Shown here piece after piece: positions 32,278 through 42,549 of a DNA stretch of 64,000 nt. A program made the position numbers and the translations under genes. How positions within the stretch are numbered: the first letter of the stretch is position 1; each line of letters starts with the position of its first letter. This DNA comes from Puccinellia tenuiflora (Eukaryota; Streptophyta; Magnoliopsida; Poales; Poaceae): assembly GCA_012064385.1 (NCBI GenBank), contig QRDG01000863.1, positions 928,090-992,089 on the forward strand, read 5' to 3'. Under the pieces are notes generated by a model. The model saw only the letters and a list, made by a program, of their open reading frames with translations, searched no databases and had not been told where the DNA came from.

Positions 32278-33765
32278 TCAGTTGGTTTCTTTGCTTCTTG
32301 ATTTAAACTGATATCTGATCCGCTTCTTTTCTGGTGTGGTGAGTGTGATAGCTTTACTAGCATGGTCTATCTGACCTTCATACCTGGACATCCAGTCCTT
32401 GCCTATGATTATATCCAAGCTTTGCAAGTCTAGCACAAACAACTCGCTTGGAAATTTGTGTGTCTCAATTTCCAAGGTCATGTTCTGGCATACCGCGTTT
32501 GCAGGCCTCTTCCCTTCTATAGAGCTCACTCTGATGGGTCTTCTAAGTCCTCGATTGGGTATCTTATTTCTACTCACAAAGTCTTTTGATATGAATGAAT
32601 GTGTTGCTTCAGTATCAAAAAGTACCAATGCAGGATAGGAGTTGATCAACAATCCTTCAATCACTGGGACTGGTTTCTTGAGAACTCTCTCCATGTTTAT
32701 GGAAAACACATGTCCCTTTCGGAACTGAATTGGCTTGGCCCCATTACTAATCTTCTTTTTCGGACAGCTTCTGGAATAGTGTCCCATTTTCTTGCATTTG
32801 AAACACTCCACCTGACTAAAGTCCTTCCTATTTGATTTGGGGTCGGGATTCTGACTACTATTTTCTCCCATAATGTACTCATCTCCAAGGTCATAAACCT
32901 CTTCAGTATGGGCGGGGCTATGGTGGTCATGGTTGATTTGGTGGTCATTTACTCCCTGAAGGTCATGTTCATCAATACCATGGCAATGGTGGTTATTGTC
33001 TTCTTGATGGTTGAACTCAAACTGAACATGTTCGTCATATGAAGTGCACCACTCCTGCTGTGGTTCTGGGTGATGCTTTTCCAATTGAAGCTTTCGCTTC
33101 TTGGTTGCAACTTGCTTCAGTTTGTTCTCCAAGACTATGGCTTGGTCAACCAGTGACTGGTAGTCAGGAGTATAGGCAACTGTCAATAGAATGGATAGTT
33201 TGTCATTCAAACCATTTAGGAACCTTTCTTTCCTCTTAGTATCTGTATCAACATCATCCGGTGCGTAGCGCGCCAGATTATTGAACTCGTTCATGTACTC
33301 TATAATATTTCGGTCGTCTTGTCGGAGCTCGTAAAATTCTTCCCTCTTCAGTTTCATCACTCCAGATGAAATATGTGCATCACGGAATCCTTCTTGAAAC
33401 ATATCCCATGTCATCTCTTCAATGGGATGTGTGATCTGGTAGCTATCCCACCAGTCTGCTGCAGGTCCTTCTAGTAGATGTGCCGCAAATCTAACCTTCT
33501 CAGCATCTGTGCATCCAATGGTCACCAAATCTTTATCTACTGAACGTAGCCAATCATCGGCCAAAATAGGTTCTGTAGCTTTTGAGAACTTTCTGGGTCG
33601 AAGCTTTAAGAATCTGATCAGCATATCCACTTGAGATGGTGGAGGTGGTGGAATGTACTTGTTGTCTTCTAAGTTTTTGGTCATCAGCAGGTTCAACTGA
33701 TTTTGTGCATCTAGTAATTGTTGTAGTGTAGGTATCACAGGGTTGTTGGAATTTGGCTTGGACAT
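32278..33765 (-). CDS. Gag-protease polyprotein of element C (495 residues)
   Basis: Start ATG 33765 (MSKPNSNNPVIPTLQQLLDA). Residues 60-210 are a retrotransposon gag domain (ATEPILADDWLRSVDKDL, AHLLEGPAADWWDSY, MNEFNNLARYAPDDV). Residues 235-300 are an unusual His/Asp/Glu-rich stretch (DNNHHCHGIDEHD, DHHSPAHTEE). A CCHC zinc knuckle CFKCKKMGHYSRSC (CX2CX4HX4C) follows, then an aspartic-protease domain with LVLFDTEATHSFISKDF and LDIIIGKDWMSRYEGQI, and a stop. Gag forms the particle and the knuckle binds RNA. The protease motif is DTE instead of D-T/S-G, which should impair catalysis. The frame ends before any RT. It is fully open, so particle protein could still be made, but maturation and reverse transcription must come from elsewhere. 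Confidence 0.9.
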   Translation of the reverse strand: MSKPNSNNPVIPTLQQLLDAQNQLNLLMTKNLEDNKYIPPPPPSQVDMLIRFLKLRPRKFSKATEPILADDWLRSVDKDLVTIGCTDAEKVRFAAHLLEGPAADWWDSYQITHPIEEMTWDMFQEGFRDAHISSGVMKLKREEFYELRQDDRNIIEYMNEFNNLARYAPDDVDTDTKRKERFLNGLNDKLSILLTVAYTPDYQSLVDQAIVLENKLKQVATKKRKLQLEKHHPEPQQEWCTSYDEHVQFEFNHQEDNNHHCHGIDEHDLQGVNDHQINHDHHSPAHTEEVYDLGDEYIMGENSSQNPDPKSNRKDFSQVECFKCKKMGHYSRSCPKKKISNGAKPIQFRKGHVFSINMERVLKKPVPVIEGLLINSYPALVLFDTEATHSFISKDFVSRNKIPNRGLRRPIRVSSIEGKRPANAVCQNMTLEIETHKFPSELFVLDLQSLDIIIGKDWMSRYEGQIDHASKAITLTTPEKKRIRYQFKSRSKETN

Positions 33766-34284
33766 CTGTTTAGTTTAGCATGGATGAGTAGAGATAGAGG
33801 GATACTAAGAGAAATATTCCTACCCAAACAAGCAGATCAAAGCAATTCATTTTGCAAACAACAACCAGCAAACATTTATCACACCAAACAACATGGTTCC
33901 AACAAACAACCTAGTATTTTTCATGCCCCACTTGTCATGATAAATACTCTAACACGATATTTCGTTGTTCTAACAAGATAACTAAATTGGTGGTCTCATC
34001 TATCCTTTTCTTGAATTCTTTCAAATTCTTCTTTGGCCTTCAATGTGGTACAACTGTCTTGTGGGGATCTTCATCGGTCTGACATCAGTTGAGTTGTATC
34101 ACCAATAAGGGTCATTTGAAATGAGGAAAGATGTCTTAGAAGATGAGTAGTAGACGAGAGTATGAGAAAAAGATAAAATGTGAATACTTTCTTTTATGAA
34201 AATAGAATAAAATAAATTTTCAATTCTAGGTCTTTTCCTAATTCTAATCCAAACCTAGGGTTTCGAACCTACAGGCAACACAAT

Positions 34285-34296
34285 GCTCTGATACCA
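34285..34296 (-). other. Primer binding site of element C (initiator Met tRNA type)
   Basis: Minus-strand TGGTATCAGAGC, two bases after the 5' LTR. It matches the complement of the plant initiator methionine tRNA 3' end. Confidence 0.85.
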
Positions 34297-34298
34297 TC

Positions 34299-37200
34299 TG
34301 TAGCGGACCTGCCCTTTTAAAATAGGCCAAGATCCCTGTGTTATTGTGCTAGTCCCTGGATCGAATAGCTAGCACCACAGCTTAAGATGAAGTATCATAC
34401 ATTGCATCAAAATTCTATTACAACGTATGATCCAGAAAAATCAACATTTCAAATTGCATAGCCAAAGGCTAGCATGTTACAAAGTTCAACAGCGGAAAAC
34501 ATATAATAGCATGGAGCCTCATCATCTTCATGTGCCACAGGCAGACATGTTGGTTGCAGACTCGAAACCTATAGCGTTCCTTACTCATCGTCAGACGAAC
34601 CTGCAACGATAAAAGCGTTGCAGCCAAAAATTGGTCAGAACCATTGGAATGGATCTGGCAAGTGATACTTGTGGACTCATAAAGGCAAACTCCTATTAAC
34701 TATATGCATATTTGGCTGGTGGAGTTAAAGGCCATTTTGCAGAAAGCCAACTTTTTCCTAACTCTTTGTAAAACTTCTTTTCAGCAATACGAGACTTTCA
34801 TGGCATGAAAACCACCGTCTCAACTACCCTTGTTCACCCATCAAGTTTTAAATTAGAGAAATTGGAATGTTGAGATCTTCAGTTGACATCCTTGTTCAGC
34901 TGCTCAGAATTGTCCGTAACCGGGGACACGGCTATGATCATAGTTTTAGTCTCTCGAGAGGTTGTGCACGTTCACCACTTGACTCAATCAACCCATTCTG
35001 TCCTTGACCCTCATGTAGTGAAAAGGAAAGGAGAAGATTAAGACGAGACCTTTGGGAAATGTTCCCCGGTTCCTCTGGGCAGACCCATACAAAACAACAT
35101 CCGCTGAGAACTGCCGGAATCGGGGCCTATAACTTACTTAGTCAAGGCAGAGCCATAATACCAAGTGGCTGCACTGGAAGCAATCTTCACACGGAGTAAC
35201 TTCAAATCTCTTTGTTCCTGGGTGGCCGTCCACAAGTGCACATACTCGGGTAAAACCATAGACATGGCCCCGAGTAGCCACTCAACTTCGCCTCCAATAG
35301 AGCAAACCAATTCCACCCAGGTGTTTGTTTAACTTAGTAGAAATTAACTTTCCATAGTAAAACTCATAGCGTAGCATTTCAATAATTCTACTAAGATATT
35401 GTATAGGTACTAGACACTTAGGATTATTCTAGGGTAATACTAAACAGGTCTAGCATAGCATAATAATAAAACCTGACATGCCATCCTACTTAGAAAAAGT
35501 AAACTACAATGCATATCAAAATACTTAGGAAATTTATGCAGTGAGCATCACTTGCCTTAGAATGTTGTCGTAGCTCACAATCTCTTTTCAACGTAGGATG
35601 ATACTCTCCATTCAATCTAAACAATATAAACAAACAACAAAGACAACAATACAACAATCAATAAAACAAGCATAACCATAAATGTGGACAACAACAAAAC
35701 AAAAGGGTTGGTGGTCCAAGTTCAACACATGATTCAATATGCAAAAAGAATCAATGCATTAGGGTTTCTGGTTTTCCATTGAGGGTCAAAGGATGGTCTA
35801 AAGTTAAAAATAGGTTTGAAGGGTGTCTCAAAGGTTCTAAGGGTTGGTTTTGGTCTCTCTGGACAGAAGCAATTATTTGGGTATTTTTCTAATAAGAAAA
35901 CAGGTTAAAAAGATTTATAGAATTTAAACTATATCAAAAATACTCAAATTGAGCCTTTGATTTTTAAATCAACAAAATAATGCTCAAAAATATTTTATAA
36001 CAGAGGAACTATATTGGACATATTATAAGGTTTCTAAAACTATTTTTCTTGCAATTTTTGGACTTATAGAAATAAAGTTATGTCAAAATTACTCAAATCA
36101 CACATTTGAAATTTGAATAATTTAAACTAACTCAAAATAGAAAAATAAAACACCAGAAAGATTCTACAGATTCCAAGGATTTCAAATATATAAAAATATT
36201 TGAATTTGGCCAAACCAATAAAAAGTTATAATAGATCTAAGTTGCAGGGTCTTTTCTGCTAAACTGCCATTTAAATCTAATTTGGGAAATTCCCAGGCCA
36301 CGTGGGGCTGACTGGGCGCAGACGTGGCGCTGACTAGGCACTGACTAGATCTGCCACGTAGGCATACCGATTCGGTGTTAGTGGTTCTAATCGTGGCCGT
36401 CGATTTCAGATCCGACGGCTGAGGATCTAGGGTTTATACCAGACGGCGGCCGGGAGTCGCCGGTGAAGGAGCAGACGGTGGCCGGCGGCTCGGGCGTGGA
36501 CGATCTCGAAGTTCCCGTGGTGCTTGGGCTTCGGGAAGGTCACGACGGTGTGCAGGAGGATACGGCGGGGTCGATGGCGCGGACGGCGAGCTCGATTGCG
36601 TCCTGGCACGGCGAGGGGGAGCAGCCGGAGGTGCGGCGGCGGGAGGAGCGTTCGGGTCGATGAGGAAGACGTCGATTGGCTGCGAAGAAAAATGAATGGA
36701 GAGGTCAGGGAGGTGCGCCGGGGAGTGGGGGTTGGAGTGATGCCAAGAACGGGCCGCGGGGACCCCTTACCTCGCCGGGAACGAGGAAAGACGGCGGCGG
36801 ACAGAGCAGACTCCGGCGAGCAATTTCGCCGGCCTGGCGGCACGAAAAGAAGGGGGAGGAGAGGGGAAAGAAGGAGGGGGGCAGGGGCTTTTATAGGAGG
36901 GGCTCGGAAAGCAAATCAATGGCCTTAACGGCGAGGAAATCAAGCGCAACAATCACGGCCGAAAATGGCGTGGTTGCATTTTGAAGACGATGACGTCAGC
37001 ATGACGTCATCCCTTCCTTTTTCTTTTTATTTTTCTGTTTTTCTTTTCCAGATTTTGAAATAATGCTCCAAATCAAGTCAAATAAATCTGTAAAAATTTG
37101 TAAAATTCAAAATAGTCATTTTAAACACTTTGGAACTTTTTCCACAATTTTTTTCAGAGTTTGAAAAATTCAAATAATGCATGAAGGCTTATTTGACACC

Positions 37201-37636
37201 TTTATGTCATTTTAATAAATAGGGTTTTAATAAATCTTTTTGAACTCGAATAAAATCCAGAAAATTTGTGTGAGTAATATCATTTAAAATAATAAACTCA
37301 AACAAGTAATTTGGGACAAAACATTTTTTTTTATAGATTTTGATAAATCCTTTTAAATACCAATGCCCATTTAAAAAGGCTTTGGCAAAAATAATTAAAA
37401 TACTTTGTCAAAAAGGTTTTTAGGATTTTCTTGAAATCCAAAATACTATTTTAGTTCCAAAACTTTAAATCTTGAAATTAGGAGACAAAAGAATATTAAA
37501 AAAAATACCCCTTTGAATAAATCAAAATAATCTTTTATGATGGTTTTTCTTAATTTTTGGAGTCTTTATTTATTTAATAATAAAAGTTTTAAATTTTTTG
37601 TGATTTTTAAAACATTCCAAAATTTGGGATGTTACA
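34299..37636 (-). repeat. 5' LTR of element C
   Basis: 3,338 bp; this copy drives the element. TATA at 36888-36897 (minus strand CCTATAAAAG), exon-intron-like segment at 36427-36870, and a palindromic TGACGTCAGCATGACGTCA just upstream of the GC-rich zone (about 36989-37007), a possible bZIP-type site. The rest is AT-rich without genes. Confidence 0.95.
36888..36897 (-). promoter_or_regulatory. TATA box of element C 5' LTR
   Basis: CCTATAAAAG on the minus strand. A doubled TGACGTCA-like element lies about 100 bp upstream (36989-37007). The same arrangement is in the 3' LTR at 30481-30490, and a TGACGTCA repeat is also present in C' (14323-14341). Confidence 0.6.
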
Positions 37637-37783
37637 CCTTCTCGGCCAAAGCCAGGCCCGGGGAAAAGTACCAATGGAGGAGAGCATCCATAGCGCGGCC
37701 TCTCTAGAAACCATGGCTGCCGGCGGCGACTAGGGGTGCGAGGGGAGGGAGGGATGGGAGGAGAGGGGGAGGAGCCATCCTTC
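37637..37783 (-). pseudogene. LINE-1 5' end: leader and ORF1 N-terminus
   Basis: Minus strand: a short CT-rich leader (37715-37783), then an ATG at 37714 in GCAGCCATGGTTTC followed, with one frame change, by LERPRYGCSPPLVLFPGPGF. This runs into the CCTTC target site of element C and continues at 27891 (GREGASSVWIFGSLPP). The LINE copy therefore reaches close to its natural 5' end. Confidence 0.65.
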
Positions 37784-38254
37784 TTGAAGTATGGGAATGA
37801 AATTCACGGGAATGAGTTGAATAGGACTTGACCGGTAACGAGATGTGTGAATTCTCATTGCGAGTAGATACAACTATACTTGGAACACATGCCTATGTAT
37901 GATTCATTAACTTGGTTTCTTTGTCATAACTAATTAGTGCAATTCTATCAATTGCCCAACTGTAATTTGTTCACCCAATGCATGATTACTTGATTATGAG
38001 AGTTACCTCTAGTGAAACTATGAACCCTGGTCCATATTTCACCATCACTGCTTTCGTGTTACTGTTACTACTGCTCTCAAATCACTGCTTCTTTCGCCCC
38101 TCTTGTGTTACTTGTGCTTCTCCACGTGTGGCTGAATTGACAACTTAGTTGCAAAGACCTTTAAATATTATTTGGCCCCCCTTGTGTCGAATCAATAAAT
38201 TGGGTTACACTTCCCTCGAAGACTGTTGCAATCCCCTATACTTGTGGGTCATCA
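37784..38254 (+). repeat. Solo LTR A1, right part
   Basis: Continues the LTR with TTCTCATTGCGAGTAGATAC and GGAACACATGCCTATG and ends CCCCTATACTTGTGGGTCATCA-like sequence at 38254, followed by TCTGA. The first 65 bp next to the LINE end differ from what the left part predicts; they could be subfamily sequence or filler. Confidence 0.7.
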
Positions 38255-38927
38255 TCTGACCGGGGTGCAACTGGCAAGGTCCGTCTCCTCGATATAGGAG
38301 AAGAGAAGGGTGAACGAATTATATGAGAGTGCCACTGTGTGAGAATGTTCAACACGAGTGTGTGTTCGAGTTGTGTCTAGGAGTTTTTTTGTACCCCTAG
38401 TGTCGAGGGTGTACCCCTTAATAGGGGCGCGCCATAGCCTTATAGATGTGGCAGTATGGCGTTGTAGGAACGGTTACATGGTATATGATGGGATGAAGGC
38501 TAACCTAGATCGATGTAGCCTATGCCCGGCGGAGGATCTGTATGAGGTATGCATGGAAGGATCAATATACGGGTCATCGATAGTATATTTGGGGCTAGCT
38601 GTTCATCGACACTGATTGCTCGGGATTGGACTTGAGCCTGGAAGAGTCATGGTCATGTATCTTGCCAAAGTATGGCCGTTGAGTTGGCCGTGACCATGTG
38701 TTCGGTCTACCTACTCCCGTGTCAGTACGGAGAGTGGACATTTCAGCTAGGCGACGTGTCTTTGGTCGCTCGATAGTGCGGAGATAGTCTGCTAAGGCCG
38801 GGTCGATCTTTTGGGCGCACATGCTTGCGGTTGGTAAGATGAATGACTTGGTTGGCTGGCTGTGCCAATCAGTCCTTGCAGTTTTTCCATTGAAGGGTAT
38901 TGGGTATCCATAATCCCATCAATAGCC
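38255..38927 (-). repeat. LTR 'E' (3' LTR), proximal part
   Basis: Resumes at TCTGACCGGGGTGCAACTGG and ends TATCCATAATCCCATCA at 38927. On the minus strand the LTR thus starts TGATGGGATTATGG and is preceded by the purine-rich GGCTCGAGGGCTAT. With the left part the LTR is about 880 bp. Confidence 0.6.
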
Positions 38928-39273
38928 CTCGAGCCTTCAGGCGGCTCAAAGAGGCGTGCAGAGGATTAGACAGATCATCTAATCTGGAGGTTGGCTGGTG
39001 ATCAGACAGACTTCTGGTCTGGCTTCGGCTTGGGGAGTGGAACCGATCTTTTGTCTTGTCGGGGTATTGGTTGGCTCAGAACCAGTCAGTGATTGTGTCC
39101 CTCCTGGGTCCCGTAGGGCCGTGATGGTGGATGGCGGTCAAGAATCTTCCTGGCAGCGCCATCTTGTTGCGCCGAAGATCTTGTCGGGCACGCCACCGCC
39201 TGCTTAGGCGGCGGACGAGATCTGATGTGTTGGTTACTGCGCGACTTCCTCGGGATGGAAAGGTGGAGGGAGC
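38928..39273 (-). other. Internal region of element E next to its 3' LTR
   Basis: Starts with ATAGCCCTCGAGCCTTCAGG, whose complement is the purine tract. The remainder is CpG-rich, gene-free sequence with repeats of the kind CTGGAGGTTGGCTGGTGATC / CAGACAGACTTCTGGTCTGG. It is cut at 39274 by LTR A4. Confidence 0.5.
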
Positions 39274-40178
39274 TGATACGTGTCAAACGTATCTATAATT
39301 TTTTTATCTTTCCATGCTAGTTATATGCCATTGTTACATGTTTTTACTTTCTTATTATATCATTTTTTTAGGCTTTTTATCGGACTAACCTATTGACAAG
39401 ATGCCTAGTGCCAGTTCCCTATTTTTCCTGTTTTCTATTTCAGAAAATCTACTTCTGGAAAATTCTCGGAATTGGACGACAAGTTACGGGGAATTTTTAT
39501 TCGACAAGAAGATGTCAAAGACCAAAGGGCGACCTGGGGGGCCACCTAGAGGCCAGGGGTAGCCAGCAGCCGCGACCCCACCTGGACCGGCGGGTGGGGC
39601 CCGCCCCTGCCCTCTGGGCGCCGCCTCGGCCCCCTCGACGCCTATAAAATCACAAAACCCTAAAACCTTTAGGGCGACGATTATTTTCCAGAAACTCCGT
39701 CCCAAAGCCGCCGCCACCTCGAAACCTAATTCGGGGAGATTCTGAAGCTGCTCCCGGCACGCTGCCGGTGGGGAGATTGATCCCGGAGGGCTCTACATCG
39801 CCATGCCTTCTGCCGGGATGATGCGTGAGTAGTTCCACCTTGGACTACACGTCCATGGCAGTAGGTAGATGCTTGTCTCTCTCCTTTGTGCTTCATGTTT
39901 ACGATCTTGTGAGCTGCCCTACATGATCAAGATCGACTATTTGTAATGCTATGTGATGTGTTTGTTGGCATCCGATGGATTATGAAGTTATGATCAGATT
40001 GTGCATGGTTGTTATATGTTAATTTATATTCTTGCATGCTCTACGATGTGCATAGTTGCTTTGGCCAAGTGATTGATTATGTCTCCAAGAGAGAGTATTT
40101 ATCCTAGATAGTTGGTTCATGCCCCCTCTTGTGCCTGGGCACGAGTGACAGAAACGTCTAAGGACGAGGGTGTGTTGT
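39274..40178 (+). repeat. A-family LTR A4, left part
   Basis: Starts TGATACGTGTCAAACGTATC and carries a TATA box TATAAAA at 39643-39649. It is interrupted by solo LTR A2 at 40179 and continues at 41684. The left flank is GGAGC. No matching duplication is visible at its right end, so it may be the product of inter-element recombination. Confidence 0.7.
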
Positions 40179-41683
40179 TGATACGTGTCAAACGTATCTA
40201 TAATTTTTGATTGATCCATGCTAGTTTTGTGATGTTGTCACATGTTTTTACTATCATATTACATCATTTTTATGCATTTTGTCGGACTAACCTATTGACA
40301 AGATGCCCAGTGGCATTTCCCTGTTTTTGTGATGATTTTGTTGCAGAAAGTTACTTCTGGAAATATTCTCGGAATTGGACGAAAATTTACGATGATTTTT
40401 TATTGAAGAAATAAGGACCGGAGCTAGAAGGGCGACCCCGGGAGGGACCCACATCCCAGGGGTGGGTCCCACCTGTGGGTGAGAGGGGGCCGCGGCCGCC
40501 ACCTGCCTGTGCCCCTCGGAGACCCCCTCGCAACGCCCTTTGTCCTATAAATCACCCCCGATGAAAAAACCCTAACTCCTGAAGGATTTTCCCAAATACG
40601 ATACAGAGCTCCGCCGCCATCGCCAACAAGTTTCAGGGGTTCAGAAGGTCCTGTTCTGGCACCCTGCCGGGACGGGGATCGACCGCCGGAGCCATCTCCA
40701 TCAACATCACTGCTTCCCGTGATGAGGAGGGAGTAGTCCCTCACCGGGGCTGAGCCTTATACAAGTAGCTATGTGGTTATCTCTCTCCCATGATGTAATC
40801 TTTGTTGTGATCATGAGCTTTGTTAGTATAGTTGAATACATGATGTTTCCCTATATGTAATGGATATGACGTTGCTCAAGTGGTGTTTTCTAGTATAATT
40901 TGCGGAGTCACCGTTGTGATCACGGTACCTCGGTGACAATGTGGGTGCCGTGTGTGACTCTATGCATCAAGATTAGAGGGATCTTCATCATGAGTTTGTT
41001 CTTTATTATTGTTGGATTGAATAGATCATGAGGTTTCTTGATGCTTGTGTTATTGAAGAAAGAGACTATTCAAGAAATAGGTTGTGGTGTTTGTTAGTAC
41101 TATCTCTGGATGCGGATAGTGACAGCATGAAGTGTCCATAGATGTGGAATACGAACTTTAAGGTGTGCTTTTCGTAGCCCTACGCAATTCTCATCCTATT
41201 TGATCCACGAAAGAATGATCTCCGAGTAACGTCTACAATGCATGTGTTTTTGTGGGAACTATCATGTGTTTAATTATGTTAATGATGTTGAGAGTAGTCA
41301 CTAATGAATGTATGAAGCCTAGGCCTTGTTTCCAAGCATTGATACACGTTTTTAGTCACTTTTATCACTTGTTTGCTTGCTGCCATTTTTATTACAGAAT
41401 TACAAAATCACCTTTTACCATCCATATCACTTGCATTTTACTATCTCTTCGCCGAACTAGTGCACCTATACAATTAGCATTGTATTAGGTGTGTTGGGGA
41501 CACAAGAGACTTCTTGTATCTTAATTGCAGGACTGCTTGAGAGAGGATACGTTCAACCTCTTCCTCCCGTGGATTCGATAAACCTTGGGTTACTCACTTA
41601 AGGGAAATTTGCCGTTGTCCTACAAACCTCTGCGCTTGGAGGCCCAACAAGTCTACAAGAATAGAAGCATGTAGTAGACATCA
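40179..41683 (+). repeat. Solo LTR A2 (1,505 bp) inserted in LTR A4
   Basis: Begins TGATACGTGTCAAACGTATC and ends AGCATGTAGTAGACATCA. Flanks GTTGT (40174-40178) and GCTGT (41684-41688) are a 4 of 5 TSD. TATA box TATAAAT at 40546-40552. It is a different subfamily from A1 and A4 in the 3' half, but A3 follows it closely. It contains no gene; a short frame at 41252-41488 is not conserved. Confidence 0.85.
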
Positions 41684-42351
41684 GCTGTTGCGACAAAGGG
41701 TAAAACAGCGGTGTTTATATCTTCATGATCATGAATATTACTTACTTCATACACTTTACTTAATGCAAATGTCTGTTGCTTGCAACTTAATACCGATGGG
41801 TGACATGCTGGATAGCGATCCCTAGGTGGACTTTTTAGACAAAGATGCAGTTGGATAACGGTATTTGTTCCTTGTTGTGATGCCTACATGAATATTACCA
41901 TGAACACTTTTATATAGCTAGATTAAGTTTGTGTCATAATCTTGTCAATTGGCCAACTATAATTTGTTCACCCTTCATATGAGTATTTTATTTATTGTAG
42001 AGACACCACTAGTGAACCCATGGCCCCCGGTCCATCTGTTTACATCGTTTACAACTTTGTTTACTTGCTTTCCATAAATTATTTCACTACACTATACATT
42101 TAGCCGCTTTGTTTTCAGCAGACCGGGAAGACTGACAACCTTCCTGCCGTTGGGGGCAAAGTAATTGGTTGAGTGTGTGCAGGTCCACGTTCGTCGACGG
42201 TTAAGCGCCAGAGATTGTTGATGTTCACCTCCTTGTTGATTTCAAAGTCCTACTGGTTCGATTAAACCTTGGTTCTTCACTGAGGGAAAACTGCTACTTG
42301 CTACATCCACGGCTTCGCTTGGGGCACCACCCAACTCTACCAACACCATCA
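41684..42351 (+). repeat. A-family LTR A4, right part
   Basis: Sequence typical of the 3' half of this LTR type (GACAACCTTCCTGCCGTTGG, GCACCACCCAACTC) up to about 42351 (CACCATCA). The end point is an estimate. Confidence 0.55.
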
Positions 42352-42549
42352 TTAATGTGGAAGATTCCCCTATTTTCTCATTCTCTTATCTTCGTCTTCC
42401 TGGTTTCTTCTTTTCTCCTAGTCACCGTCGCACCCCGTGTTCTCTGCCAAGCTCAGATTATGATGATGTCCGTATCAATAGGGTGTTTGTGGCACAGATC
42501 ATCACTGACGGAGGTGGGGCCGGAGGCCTTGGACCATCGGCTTGCTCCC

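Larger units (their letters stand above)
27892..37636 (-). mobile_element. Element C: very young gag-protease-only Gypsy-type retrotransposon with 3.3 kb LTRs
   Basis: LTRs at 27892-31228 and 34299-37636 begin TGTAGCGGACCTGCCC and end GGGATGTTACA in plus-strand reading. Both sides carry a perfect TSD, CCTTC (27887-27891 and 37637-37641). The primer site (TGGTATCAGAGC on the minus strand, 34285-34296) and the purine tract (by 31229) set the minus orientation. The only protein is gag-protease (32278-33765). The 1.05 kb between its stop and the purine tract (31229-32277) and the leader 33766-34284 hold no gene, so RT, RNase H and integrase are absent. The two LTRs are nearly identical. Confidence 0.95.
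6614..37783 (-). mobile_element. LINE-1: near full-length L1-type non-LTR retrotransposon, split into five pieces
   Basis: The 3' end is marked by a 7-base poly-A (T run at 6614-6620 on the plus strand) and the 5' end lies near 37783. Retained pieces are 6614-9954, 20587-20631, 21444-21570, 25670-27891 and 37637-37783, about 5.7 kb in total. The reading frames connect across every inserted element once one copy of each target duplication is removed: ORF1 runs across C and B, and the endonuclease of ORF2 runs across R. A clean LINE target duplication is not visible. The first 65 bases of the right flank (37784-37848) do not match the left flank before both sides share ATTCTCATT. Confidence 0.8.

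Noticed and set aside
40211..40414. 67-residue frame at the start of A-family LTRs (also near 5587 and on the minus strand at 21209)
   Set aside because: Recurs only because the LTR recurs; lengths and frames vary between copies.
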